Origin: Treponema sp.
GTDB lineage: Bacteria > Spirochaetota > Spirochaetia > Treponematales > Treponemataceae
DNA length: 64,000 nt
Assembly: GCA_024695475.1 (NCBI GenBank)
Contig: JAILIC010000010.1
Span: forward strand, 1 to 64,000
Direction: 5' to 3'
Each line of letters starts with the position of its first letter. The stretch's first letter is position 1. Positions 49,121-58,050 of this stretch are shown here, one piece after another. Both the position numbers and the translations under genes were made by a program. The notes under the pieces were generated by a model. That model was given only the letters and a program-made list of their open reading frames with translations, had not been told where the DNA came from and did not search any database.

Positions 49121-50578
49121 ATGGGCATAACATTGTATTCTTTGGGTGCAACTCAAGAAGTTACTGGATCAAAACATATCGTTGAAGTGAATGGGCGTTC
49201 TATCATGATAGACTGCGGTGCATTTCAAGGAAAGCGAAAAGAAGCTGATGAAAAAAACAGAAATTTTAAGTTTCCAACGCAAGAACTTGATGCGGTAGTA
49301 TTAACACATGCACATTATGATCATTGTGGGTTATTACCTCTTTTGGTAAAACAAGGCTATGAAGGTAATATCTATTCAACACCTGCAACGCGTGATTTGG
49401 CAAATCTGGTACTTATGGATAGTGCACGCATTCAGGCACGAGATGCAGAGTATCTTCGGAAACAGGCAGCTAAGAAGGGTGAAAAGTTTTCATGGAAGCC
49501 TATCTTTAATGAGTTTGATTGTACTAAGGCTGCAAATCAAATAGTTACTGTCTCTTATAATCGTAAGATGTATATTACTCCAGATGTACAGTTGGAGTTT
49601 TTTGATGCTGGTCACATACTGGGATCTTCTTGTGTGTTGTTGTCGGTAAAAGGCTTGCATTATGGTACGTTTAGTGCTCCTTCACCAGCACGTGGAGGTA
49701 GCGGTAACGAGGTGCGTATATTATATACAGGTGATTTAGGACGGAATAATAAGCCGATTGTTAGAGATCCTTCGATAGATATTCCTGCGCCTGATTATGT
49801 TTACTTGGAAAGTACGTATGGCAATCGTAAGCATGAAAATAAAGAGTATGCGTTAGACGAACTGGAAAGAGTAGTACGTCGTGCAGTTGAAAAAAAAGGA
49901 AAAATTATTATACCGTCTTTTGCTATAGAGCGATGCCAAGAATTGGTTTATTACTTGCATTTATTTGTTGATAAAGGTCGAATTCCTAAGATTCCGATTT
50001 ATGTCGATTCTCCTATGGCAGCAAGTGCAACGGGTATCTTTAGTATGCATCCAGAATGTTATGATGAAGAAACAAAAGAAGCCTTTTTGAAGCATCATAA
50101 AAATCCATTTGGTTTTGGGTCTCTGTCTTTTATCAATAGTGTTGATGAGTCAAAGGAACTTAATAAGAAAGAAGGTCCGATGATAATTATCAGTGCTGAT
50201 GGTATGTGTGAAGCAGGTCGTGTTTTGTATCATTTGGCAAATGGTATTTCAGATCCTCGTAATACCGTTTTGATTGTTGGATATATGGCAGAGGATACTT
50301 TAGGACGTAAACTGTTTGAGGGTAGTAAAGAGGTTAAAATCTTGGGGGATTGGTATAAGGTTAATGCAGAGGTAGAATCTATAAATGCATTTAGTGCTCA
50401 TGCTGATTACGAAGAGATTGTTGAGTGGCTTGATGCGCTCGATACAAGTCGACTAAAACAAATCTTTTTGGTGCATGGAGAGACTGATTCACAAGAGTAT
50501 CTTCAGAATTATTTGGCAGAACATGGGTACCCTCAGGTTACCGTGTCAAAATATAATGAACGCTATCGAATAGAATAG
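49121..50578 (+). CDS. beta-CASP metallo-beta-lactamase fold RNA nuclease
   Basis: 485 residues, cytosolic. TGSKHIVEV at the start, Zn motif THAHYDHCG, FDAGHILGSS, the beta-CASP part with ESTYGNRKH, IPSFAIERCQELVYYL, ISADGMCEAGRVLYHL, and the C-terminal NAFSAHADYEE with LVHGE. This matches CPSF73-like ribonucleases (YsvK/KH-less type) known in bacteria as exo- or endoribonucleases. SD AGGAGG 6 bases before the ATG at 49121. Ends at a terminator. Confidence 0.88.
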   Translation: MGITLYSLGATQEVTGSKHIVEVNGRSIMIDCGAFQGKRKEADEKNRNFKFPTQELDAVVLTHAHYDHCGLLPLLVKQGYEGNIYSTPATRDLANLVLMDSARIQARDAEYLRKQAAKKGEKFSWKPIFNEFDCTKAANQIVTVSYNRKMYITPDVQLEFFDAGHILGSSCVLLSVKGLHYGTFSAPSPARGGSGNEVRILYTGDLGRNNKPIVRDPSIDIPAPDYVYLESTYGNRKHENKEYALDELERVVRRAVEKKGKIIIPSFAIERCQELVYYLHLFVDKGRIPKIPIYVDSPMAASATGIFSMHPECYDEETKEAFLKHHKNPFGFGSLSFINSVDESKELNKKEGPMIIISADGMCEAGRVLYHLANGISDPRNTVLIVGYMAEDTLGRKLFEGSKEVKILGDWYKVNAEVESINAFSAHADYEEIVEWLDALDTSRLKQIFLVHGETDSQEYLQNYLAEHGYPQVTVSKYNERYRIE

Positions 50579-50610
50579 GTACTGATCTAAAAGTACGTTG
50601 TTGTAGAGTG

Positions 50611-50653
50611 AGCTCGAAAAAGATATCTTGATATCTTTTTCGAGCTATTTTTT
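50611..50653 (+). terminator. Rho-independent terminator of the beta-CASP gene
   Basis: Perfect 16-bp stem (50611-50626 with 50631-50646), loop CTTG, followed by TATTTTTT. The T tract overlaps the convergent hisB stop. Confidence 0.9.
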
Positions 50654-51272
50654 AGACTATTATTCCTTTTGTGGATGGAATAGCACCATTACGTCGAGGG
50701 TCAATGGTTACTGCATCACGGATAGCACGAGCTGTAGCTTTAAACAAACCTTCCATTTTGTGGTGATCACTCCTGCCTCGTAAAATGTCTAGATGTAAAT
50801 TACATTTTGCTGTACTTACAAAGCCCTGCCAAAAGTCTTCAAAGCAATCAGTTTGGAAACTGGCTTCTTGACCTCCGGCTGAGATTGAAACCAATGGAAT
50901 ACCTGTGAGGTCTGGGTTGCAGACAAGAAAAGGTCTGCCACCAAAGTCGACAGCTGCACGGCATAAGCTTTCGTCCATTGGATAAATAGAGTATCCGCTA
51001 CGGAATATTCCTGCACAGTTACCAAGCGCCTTTGCAAAACACATACCGAGCGTTATGCCAGTGTCTTCTATAAGGTGATGTTGGTCTACTTCCAAGTCAC
51101 CTTGAATGGTGCCTGATAAATCAAATAACCCGTGTTTACAAAAAGAACGTAACATATGATTGAAAAAGCCGATGGGATTGTTTACGGTACACTGTCCTGT
51201 CCCATCGATATTTATTGTCAGTGAAATTGTTGTTTCACCAGTTTTTCTTTCGATTGTTGCTATTCGTTCCAT
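50652..51272 (-). CDS. hisB: imidazoleglycerol-phosphate dehydratase
   Basis: Sixth step of histidine synthesis, IGP to imidazole-acetol phosphate, a Mn enzyme. 206 residues, the monofunctional type. Metal motifs DQHHLIEDTGITLG and SDHHKMEGLFKATARA, plus GFFNHMLRSFCKHG. Fourteen bases after hisG, thus co-transcribed. No other his gene is in the window. Confidence 0.95.
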   Translation of the reverse strand: MERIATIERKTGETTISLTINIDGTGQCTVNNPIGFFNHMLRSFCKHGLFDLSGTIQGDLEVDQHHLIEDTGITLGMCFAKALGNCAGIFRSGYSIYPMDESLCRAAVDFGGRPFLVCNPDLTGIPLVSISAGGQEASFQTDCFEDFWQGFVSTAKCNLHLDILRGRSDHHKMEGLFKATARAIRDAVTIDPRRNGAIPSTKGIIV

Positions 51273-51286
51273 ACGAACCTCGTGTA

Positions 51287-52141
51287 TTAGGCAAGAACCT
51301 TACGTAATTCGTACTCGAGAATATCAGTGGCTCCGAGTTCTTTTAATTTTGGTAATAGATTGGGTACTTCACTTTTCCGTACAGCAATCTTGAGAGCATA
51401 ACCGTTGTCACCATATAATGGTGCAACAGTTGGACTGCGCATTGCAGGAAGTCCTTTTACAAGGCTGTCAAATTTATCTTTAGTGCAGTTCATTTCAAGC
51501 ATGACTCGATCTCGCGCATCGATAACTGCCTCAAAGAGCATCTTGAGCTCAAGAATTTTTTGGCGTTTAGCTGGATTTTGCATTGCTTCTTTTGATGCAA
51601 ACATGCGGGTTGAGCTTTTCATGATTGTTTCGACAATACGAAGTCCGTTTTCTACAAGAGTTCTTCCCGTGGCAGTATTGTCGATTATCATGTCGGCATC
51701 ATCAGGAGGAAAAACTTCTGTAGCACCGTAGGTACGTACGATAAGGAAATTGAAATTACTTTTTTCGAGCCATTTTCTGGCGATGTGTTCATATTCGGTT
51801 GCAACGATAACACGTTTTGCCTTTAACTGAGAGTCGTCCAATGCATTTGGTACTGCTGCGACAATACGTACTGGATCAAATCCTAAGTCCATGATTTCTT
51901 CTACATCTGCATCGGTTTCTTCAATCCAATCACGTCCGGTAAAACCTACGTCATGTGAGCCAAGTTCAAGAAGTTTACCGATATTTTGAGGTTTCATAAC
52001 TTTTGCTTCGAGATCGTCTTGATTAACGGTAGGTCGATAGGCACGTTCAGGGAGGGTGATTTTGATTCCTGCGCCACTGAAGAGACTTATGACGTTCTCA
52101 TAGATTCTGCCTTTAGGCAATAGTATCTTAAGCTTGTCCAT
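51287..52141 (-). CDS. hisG: ATP phosphoribosyltransferase, long (HisG-L) form
   Basis: First and feedback-regulated step of histidine synthesis. 284 residues: catalytic part with ILLPKGRIYE, DVGFTGRDWIEE and TGRTLVENGLRIVE (PRPP loop), and a C-terminal HisG_C regulatory domain (about 210-284, RSPTVAPLYGD, IAVRKSEV), so it is the long form independent of HisZ. SD GGAG. Divergent from the lrp operon across an AT-rich gap of 154 bases. Confidence 0.95.
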   Translation of the reverse strand: MDKLKILLPKGRIYENVISLFSGAGIKITLPERAYRPTVNQDDLEAKVMKPQNIGKLLELGSHDVGFTGRDWIEETDADVEEIMDLGFDPVRIVAAVPNALDDSQLKAKRVIVATEYEHIARKWLEKSNFNFLIVRTYGATEVFPPDDADMIIDNTATGRTLVENGLRIVETIMKSSTRMFASKEAMQNPAKRQKILELKMLFEAVIDARDRVMLEMNCTKDKFDSLVKGLPAMRSPTVAPLYGDNGYALKIAVRKSEVPNLLPKLKELGATDILEYELRKVLA

Positions 52142-52295
52142 ATTATTTCTCCGATCTTTTATAATAATAAAGTAATATAAATAATACTATATAATTATAT
52201 ATTATACTATAATGGCTGTTATTGAAAAGAGCTTAGAAATAGTATACCTTGTATAGAAATACCATAATACTGCATAAAAATAGGAGAGCTGTTAC
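52142..52295. other. divergent promoter region between hisG and lrp
   Basis: 154 bases, very AT-rich (TATAATAATAAAG... and TATATTATACTATAAT). On the + strand TTATTG (about 52219), an 18-base spacer and TATACC are a weak promoter candidate. Numerous TAATACT/AGTATA segments are compatible with Lrp-type autoregulation, but I cannot define a site. Confidence 0.4.
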
Positions 52296-52790
52296 ATGGA
52301 AAATAATGAAGAAATTCTTAACTTATTACGTGAAAATGCCCGTTTGTCTGTTGAAGATATCGCTGCAATGACTCGCAAATCTGCAGAAGAAGTAAAGGCG
52401 GCTATGAAGCAGCTTGAGGATCAGGGAATAATCATGAAGTATGCAGCTATTGTAAACCCTGAAAAAGATGGAGAGTCTAAAGATAAGGTTCGTGCGGAAA
52501 TAGAAATACAGGTTACACCTGAGCGTGAACGAGGTTTTGATGCTATAGCCGATCGTATCTGGAGATTTCCACAAGTCAAGTCTTTGTATTTGATGAGTGG
52601 AGGGTATGATCTTAAGGTAATTATTGAGGGTGATACCTTAAAAGAAGTAGCTTTTTTTGTATCAAGTAAATTATCAACTATTGATGGGGTTCGTTCTACA
52701 AAAACTCATTTTATCCTAAAGACCTACAAGGAAAATGATATTGTCTATGTCGAACAAGATAGAGACAATCGCCAAGGAGTTATTGCATAA
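52296..52790 (+). CDS. Lrp/AsnC family transcriptional regulator
   Basis: 164 residues. The winged helix is at about 5-55 (LLRENARLSVEDIAAMTRKS, KQLEDQGIIMKYAAIVNP) and the AsnC/RAM ligand-binding domain at about 70-150 with LYLMSGGYDLKVIIEG. SD GGAGAG. The stop overlaps the aminotransferase start (TAATG), so the pair is translationally coupled, a pairing common in Gram-positives and treponemes. Effector is probably an amino acid. Confidence 0.9.
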   Translation: MENNEEILNLLRENARLSVEDIAAMTRKSAEEVKAAMKQLEDQGIIMKYAAIVNPEKDGESKDKVRAEIEIQVTPERERGFDAIADRIWRFPQVKSLYLMSGGYDLKVIIEGDTLKEVAFFVSSKLSTIDGVRSTKTHFILKTYKENDIVYVEQDRDNRQGVIA

Positions 52791-53959
52791 TGAACACCAG
52801 AGAAGATCGTTTTTCATACAAGATGAAGGCAACTCCGCCATCTGGTATTAGAAAGTTTTTTGAACTTATTATTGGACGTGATGATATCATTTCATTAGGA
52901 GTTGGCGAGCCTGATTTTTCTACTCCGTGGCTTATGCGAGAAGAAGCTTTTTATCATCTTGAGAAGGGGCAGACATCTTATACGTCAAATTGGGGGTTGT
53001 TAGAGCTTAGGGAAGAGATCGCTAAATACTTAGAACGATACAATATGTACTATAATCCCAAAAATGAGATTTTAGTTACTATTGGTGGTTCTGAAGCAGT
53101 TGATTCAGCTTTGCGTTCAATATTAAATCCTGGAGATGAGATTATTGTATGTGAACCCTGCTATGTATCCTATCAACCACTTTCAGAATTATGTGAAGCA
53201 AAATTGATTCATCTTGATACAAGTATTAATGGTTTTTATCCTACTGCTGAGCAGGTCGAGGCTGCTATTACACCAAAGACTAAAGCTTTGATGTTATGTT
53301 CTCCCTCTAATCCAACGGGTCGCATGATTCCTTCTGAAGAATTGGCAAAGATTGCTGAAGTAGTTAAAAAACATCAAATTTGGTGTATCAGTGATGAAAT
53401 TTATTGTGAGCTCGTCTACGACGGACGAAAACATGTTTCAATTGGTAGTTTTGAGGGAATGAAAGATTATGCCATAATTGTCAACGGTTTTTCAAAGTCA
53501 TTTGCAATGACTGGTTGGCGTATTGGATATATATGTGCTCCACGAGAATTGACCGAACAAATGTGTAAATTGCATCAGTATTCTTCGATTTGTGCTCCAA
53601 TAATGAGTCAATATGCAGCTGCTGAGGGCTTGCGTCATGGTTGGTCAGAAGTTGAGAAAATGCGTATCAGTTATCAGCAACGTCGCAATTTGATGTATAA
53701 GTCATTTTGTGATATGGGGCTTCCTGTTGTAGAACCAGAAGGTGCATTTTATATGTTCCCAGATATACGGTCTACAGGACTGACAAGTGAAGAATTTGCT
53801 ACTAAGTTAATACAAGAATATCATGTTGCAGTAGTTCCTGGAAATGTATTTGGTTCTGGAGGCGAAGGCTATGTGAGATGTTGTTATGCTACAGATGTTT
53901 CAAAGATAAAATTAGCACTTTCGCAGATTAAGAAAATGATAGAGGATGTAAAAAAATGA
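52790..53959 (+). CDS. PLP-dependent class I/II aminotransferase (PatA/AspC-like)
   Basis: 389 residues, fold type I. IISLGVGEPDFSTP, GQTSYTSNWGLLELREEIA, SPSNPTGRM, SDEIYCELVYDG, NGFSKSFAMTGWRIGY with the PLP Lys, and GEGYVRCCYA with the carboxylate Arg. Substrate specificity (aspartate, aromatic or branched) is not readable. Located between lrp (1-base overlap) and the aldolase (4-base overlap); expression probably follows amino acid supply through Lrp. Confidence 0.9.
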   Translation: MNTREDRFSYKMKATPPSGIRKFFELIIGRDDIISLGVGEPDFSTPWLMREEAFYHLEKGQTSYTSNWGLLELREEIAKYLERYNMYYNPKNEILVTIGGSEAVDSALRSILNPGDEIIVCEPCYVSYQPLSELCEAKLIHLDTSINGFYPTAEQVEAAITPKTKALMLCSPSNPTGRMIPSEELAKIAEVVKKHQIWCISDEIYCELVYDGRKHVSIGSFEGMKDYAIIVNGFSKSFAMTGWRIGYICAPRELTEQMCKLHQYSSICAPIMSQYAAAEGLRHGWSEVEKMRISYQQRRNLMYKSFCDMGLPVVEPEGAFYMFPDIRSTGLTSEEFATKLIQEYHVAVVPGNVFGSGGEGYVRCCYATDVSKIKLALSQIKKMIEDVKK

Positions 53960-55059
53960 TACGTTTTGAATGCGATTATGCAGAAGGCTGTCATCCAGCG
54001 ATATTGGAGGCTCTTACAGCTTCAAACTTTGATCAGACACCAGGATATGGACTTGATCCATATTGTGAAGAAGCTCGCAGTATGATAAAAAATGTATGTG
54101 ATGCACCACAGGCAGATATACATTTTTTAGTCGGCGGTACGCAGGCAAATGCTACTGTTATTTCCTCTCTCTTGCGTCCTTTCGAAGGAGTTTTATCTGC
54201 TCCGACAGGGCACATTGCTTGCCATGAAACAGGGGCTATTGAGCATAGTGGACATAAGGTATTGCCGCTTGATAAGGATTTGATTGCACGTCATGCAGAA
54301 GAGTCCTGTGATGCTGATTACCAAGCTTTGAACGAAAGCAAAATAACGGCATCTATGGTACGATGGGCTATGGAGGAGCATTTACATAATCCTGTCCATG
54401 AACATGTGGTTAAACCTGCTATGGTGTATCTGGCTCATCCAAGTGAAAATGGCATGCTGTATACAAAAAAAGAACTGTCGGATATTGCGAGTGCATGTCA
54501 TATGTATGGAATACCTTTGTATGTTGATGGAGCTCGACTGGGGTATGGACTCGTTGCCGATGGTAATGACTTGTCTATTAAGGATTTAGCTAAACTTGCC
54601 GATATTTTTTATATAGGTGGTACCAAGTGTGGAGCCTTATTTGGTGAAGCTATTGTTATCACAAATAGTATGCTAAACCGTGATTTTAGGTATACAATAA
54701 AGATGAATGGTGGCATGCTTGCAAAGGGACGCTTGTTAGGTATTCAGTATAAAACGCTTATGTCGTTGACTGATGAAGGCTGTACTCTTTATGAGGCGAT
54801 TTGTCGTTCAGCTGTGGTGCAGGCTTATCGTATACGAGATGCGTTTGTTGCTAAAGGACTTAAGATGGCTTGTGCTTCACGTACTAATCAACAATTTGTT
54901 ATTTTAACTGCTGAGCAACAGAAAGTACTAGGAAAGCAGTTTGCTTTTGAATACTGGGGCCCTCATGATGCAACACATGATGTTGTTAGGTTTTGTACTA
55001 GTTGGGCAACAAAAAAAGAGAATGTGGATGTTCTTTTAGAAGCAATTGCACATCTTTGA
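53956..55059 (+). CDS. low-specificity L-threonine aldolase-like protein (beta-eliminating lyase family)
   Basis: 367 residues, fold type I PLP enzyme. FLVGGTQANATVISSLL, HIACHETGAIEHSGHKVL, YVDGARLGYGL (Asp and Arg for PLP) and FYIGGTKCGALFGE with the PLP Lys. Threonine aldolases split threonine to glycine and acetaldehyde. ATGA overlap with the aminotransferase. The trio reads as an amino-acid-catabolic or salvage operon. Confidence 0.87.
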   Translation: MIRFECDYAEGCHPAILEALTASNFDQTPGYGLDPYCEEARSMIKNVCDAPQADIHFLVGGTQANATVISSLLRPFEGVLSAPTGHIACHETGAIEHSGHKVLPLDKDLIARHAEESCDADYQALNESKITASMVRWAMEEHLHNPVHEHVVKPAMVYLAHPSENGMLYTKKELSDIASACHMYGIPLYVDGARLGYGLVADGNDLSIKDLAKLADIFYIGGTKCGALFGEAIVITNSMLNRDFRYTIKMNGGMLAKGRLLGIQYKTLMSLTDEGCTLYEAICRSAVVQAYRIRDAFVAKGLKMACASRTNQQFVILTAEQQKVLGKQFAFEYWGPHDATHDVVRFCTSWATKKENVDVLLEAIAHL

Positions 55060-55080
55060 TTGGAGTTATTATAAAGGGTT

Positions 55081-56430
55081 ATGAATATTTTTTCTATTTT
55101 AGTCGCGAGCATTGCAGTATTAGTGGTAGTCATTGTACTAATGCATTTTGGAGGAAGACCTTCTGCAAAGCAAAGTGCTAAAAACAGTCAAAAAAACAAA
55201 GCAAAACTGGTTAGAGATGCGGCTCGTAAGCTAAAACAGGATCCTCATAATGTTGCTGCATTAAAAGAAATGTCTAATTTCTATTATGAAGAACATAACT
55301 GGGAAAAAGCTTATCCATTATATAACAGTTTACTTGATTTGACAGAAATTCATCCAGAACTCGATAAATTTTTAATTTCAGTACGACAAGGTAAAACTGC
55401 ATTAAAGCTAAATAAATTGGAAGATTCGTTTAGAGGTTTGGTAAAGGCATACCAGCTTAATCCAAATGACTATGACGTTTGTTATAATTTGGGAATTGCT
55501 TGTTATCAGAATAATGATTTTGCAAAAGCGATTCCTTGTTTGCGAAAGGCACTGACATTACGACCAGAGTCTACTGATGCATATGGTCCAATAGGATCGG
55601 CTCTTTATAAAACCGGGAAGTTTAAAGAGAGTATCAAGTTTTTGCGTAAGGCACTAGACGAACATCCTGAAAATAAAGAAAATCTTTTTAATCTTGCAGA
55701 TGCAATGTATGAAAGTGGTTATGGCGAAAAAGCTATGAAGGTTTTTTTACATTTGCGTGCTGATCCTAAATTTGGTCCTCAATCATGTCTTCTTGCTGGA
55801 AAAATACATATGTCAACTAAGTCATATGAAAAAGCAATACAAGATTTTGAAATTGGACTTCGACATCAGGATACTCCCGAAGAAACTCTTGTAAACCTTC
55901 GTTATATGCTTGCTTCATGTTACTTTGCTATTAACGCGATGGGTAAGGGCTTAGAGCAGCTTAAAAAGATACAGATTGTAGCTCCTGCCTATAAAGATGT
56001 TCCAGCTTTGATTGCTAAATATTCTGAATTGAATCAGAATTCCAATTTACAAATCTATTTAAGTGCTTCAACAAGTGATTATGTTGCATTGTGTCGTAAA
56101 ATAGTTGTTGCTTTTTATCCAAACTCATTTGTTAAGATTGCAGATGTCTCTGTAACTCCTGAGAATTGTGAAATTCAATGTAGTGTTGATACTTCTAAAT
56201 GGGAAGATAATGAATTGTTCCGTTTTTATCGAACTACGGGATCTACAGGGGAGTTATATGTTCGAGACTTTCATTCAAAAGTAAAAGATATGAAAGTTGA
56301 TAAGGGCATTTGTATAACAGCAGGTCATTTTAGCGAGGAAGCTCACAAATATATAGAAGGAAGACCTCTTGATCTCATTGAAAAAGATAAGCTAATTAAA
56401 ATTCTCAAAAAGGTAGATTCTATTGCATAG
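55081..56430 (+). CDS. membrane-anchored TPR protein
   Basis: 449 residues. One N-terminal membrane helix (about 3-22) followed by a basic stretch and tetratricopeptide repeats at about 40-290: YDVCYNLGIACYQNNDFAKAIPCLRKAL, AYGPIGSALYKTGKFKESIKFL, NLFNLADAMYESG. The last 120 residues (from about 330) are an alpha/beta domain like a restriction-endonuclease-related fold, starting YVALCRKIVVAFYP and ending GHFSEEAHKYIEGRPLDLI. Proteins of this pattern occur in spirochaetes; function unknown. It overlaps the convergent rsmG end by 11 bases. Confidence 0.7.
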   Translation: MNIFSILVASIAVLVVVIVLMHFGGRPSAKQSAKNSQKNKAKLVRDAARKLKQDPHNVAALKEMSNFYYEEHNWEKAYPLYNSLLDLTEIHPELDKFLISVRQGKTALKLNKLEDSFRGLVKAYQLNPNDYDVCYNLGIACYQNNDFAKAIPCLRKALTLRPESTDAYGPIGSALYKTGKFKESIKFLRKALDEHPENKENLFNLADAMYESGYGEKAMKVFLHLRADPKFGPQSCLLAGKIHMSTKSYEKAIQDFEIGLRHQDTPEETLVNLRYMLASCYFAINAMGKGLEQLKKIQIVAPAYKDVPALIAKYSELNQNSNLQIYLSASTSDYVALCRKIVVAFYPNSFVKIADVSVTPENCEIQCSVDTSKWEDNELFRFYRTTGSTGELYVRDFHSKVKDMKVDKGICITAGHFSEEAHKYIEGRPLDLIEKDKLIKILKKVDSIA

Positions 56431-57109
56431 AAGCGGTATCTTGCCGTTTTATGATGACAAGGTGACGTTCTCTTTCTTGTTCAGTTGCATTTTCTGTTAG
56501 AAATGGAACAGTAAGCGGAATTACTTGGTGATGAGGGACAAGAGAAGAGATAGCTGCCATTTCTTTTTCGATTTTATCTTTTCGTGCTTTATAGGCTACC
56601 AATACTCCTGAGTGTTTAAGCAGTGACAAGAGGGTTATGGTCATTCTAGCATCAAGCGGTCGGAATGCCCTGAATACAGCGATATCGACACTTTCGGGAG
56701 GAACATGTTCTGCTTCTAGATTAATAACAGTAGTGTTTTTTAATCCCATCATAGCAATGCAATTTTCCAAAAATGCACATCGTTTGCTCATACGCTCGAC
56801 TAGGAGAAAGGTATATTCAGGGAACGCTGCCGCGAGAGGTAGCCCTGGTAAACCGCCTCCAGAACCAATATCCCCAAAAATAGGCGAAGTTATTTGAGAC
56901 GCAATCTGTTTAATAACTGGATATGCTGCAAGGCTGTCTAAAATATGATGAATAATGATTTCTTCATCGGTCTTTGCATCAACAAGATTATAGGCACTGT
57001 TAAAGAGTTTTAACTCCTTAATGTAAGCAATTATCTTTTTTTCGATGTCGTTAATGAGCTCTTGCGAAAATCCAATTTTTTCTAATCCAGTTTTTAAGTA
57101 ATCAGTCAT
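56420..57109 (-). CDS. rsmG: 16S rRNA (guanine527-N7)-methyltransferase RsmG
   Basis: 229 residues. SAM-binding IFGDIGSGGGLPGLPLA, the following LVERMSKRCAFLENC, IAVFRAFRPL and the ending KRQDTASM fit RsmG (GidB), which adds m7G527 in 16S rRNA. Loss confers low-level streptomycin resistance in other bacteria. Six bases after the 311-aa gene. Convergent with the TPR gene and overlapping its end, with no terminator seen. Confidence 0.92.
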   Translation of the reverse strand: MTDYLKTGLEKIGFSQELINDIEKKIIAYIKELKLFNSAYNLVDAKTDEEIIIHHILDSLAAYPVIKQIASQITSPIFGDIGSGGGLPGLPLAAAFPEYTFLLVERMSKRCAFLENCIAMMGLKNTTVINLEAEHVPPESVDIAVFRAFRPLDARMTITLLSLLKHSGVLVAYKARKDKIEKEMAAISSLVPHHQVIPLTVPFLTENATEQERERHLVIIKRQDTASMQ

Positions 57110-57114
57110 AAATT

Positions 57115-58050
57115 TTATTTTTTTCCGATATCAAGTAATAAGTCTATTTGATATTCTTTATTTTTTGTATGTACTGTAACAAGATTACCTGTCTTGTGTG
57201 CAATTAGTATATCTTGTTGTGATAGTTTATACAAGGAAGACTGACTGTCTTCTATCATTTGTGATACTGCTGGTGTTACCTGATAGGTCTGTTTATCATT
57301 TTCTACACCATTTGGTGTAAACAAGAGATAAAATGTTTCAGTATTGCTATTTTGTGCATACCCATACCGTCTATCTCCAGTGAGTAAAAAGGAACCGTTT
57401 TGTTCAATGTCACTAAAATAGACTGTTTTACAAGATGGTAATATATCGTGACCATTTATATTGAATCGAAGAATGTAGGGACTTGTCTTTGCTGTGCGTT
57501 CTGGTTGCTCGAGAGATATCTTTTTTAGTGCTTGAAGATTTTTATCTTGTACATTCTTAATATCTTGTAGTTCTGTCAAGATTGAAGTTAATAGTGAACT
57601 ATTATTTTCTTGCCCTGATTTTGTAGTATCAGAATTAACAAGAAGTTTTGAAATATTACCTAACATTCCTAGAGAATTGAGCATGGAAAGCTCTTGAGCA
57701 GAGACACTAGATGAAGATGCTGTCGATACTAATGATTTTTGCTGTAATGATAAGTCTTCTATAGTTGCAGTTGTAGTAATTGGTTTTGAACTGAGAGGTT
57801 GCAGACTATTTACTGATGTCTCTATGACTTGGGGTGTTTGCTGTGTAGATTTAGTACTTTTAGATGATTGCTTGGGTTGATAAAATTTTCCGTCCATTGA
57901 TGGAAATGACACGGAAGGCATAGTCATTCCACCAGAAATAGTCGGAAAATCTGGCATTGTAATAACGGTATTACTCGTTTGTGCAAGGCAAATGCCAGTT
58001 TGAAAAATAGAGATAGCAATCGTTATCAAAAAATACTTACATACTTGCAA
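57115..58050 (-). CDS. secreted hypothetical protein, Treponema type
   Basis: 311 residues with signal peptide (about 1-24, ISIFQTGICLAQ). Residues about 30-150 are Ser/Thr/Gln-rich and repetitive (QPLSSKPITTTATI, SSSSVSAQE), an unstructured linker. About 155-300 is a beta domain (RFNINGHDILPSCKTVYF, SFLLTGDRRYGYAQ, FYLLFTPNGVEND). Not assigned. The start overlaps the HExxH gene end by 14 bases and it precedes rsmG by 6, so it belongs to that transcript. Confidence 0.6.
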   Translation of the reverse strand: MQVCKYFLITIAISIFQTGICLAQTSNTVITMPDFPTISGGMTMPSVSFPSMDGKFYQPKQSSKSTKSTQQTPQVIETSVNSLQPLSSKPITTTATIEDLSLQQKSLVSTASSSSVSAQELSMLNSLGMLGNISKLLVNSDTTKSGQENNSSLLTSILTELQDIKNVQDKNLQALKKISLEQPERTAKTSPYILRFNINGHDILPSCKTVYFSDIEQNGSFLLTGDRRYGYAQNSNTETFYLLFTPNGVENDKQTYQVTPAVSQMIEDSQSSLYKLSQQDILIAHKTGNLVTVHTKNKEYQIDLLLDIGKK

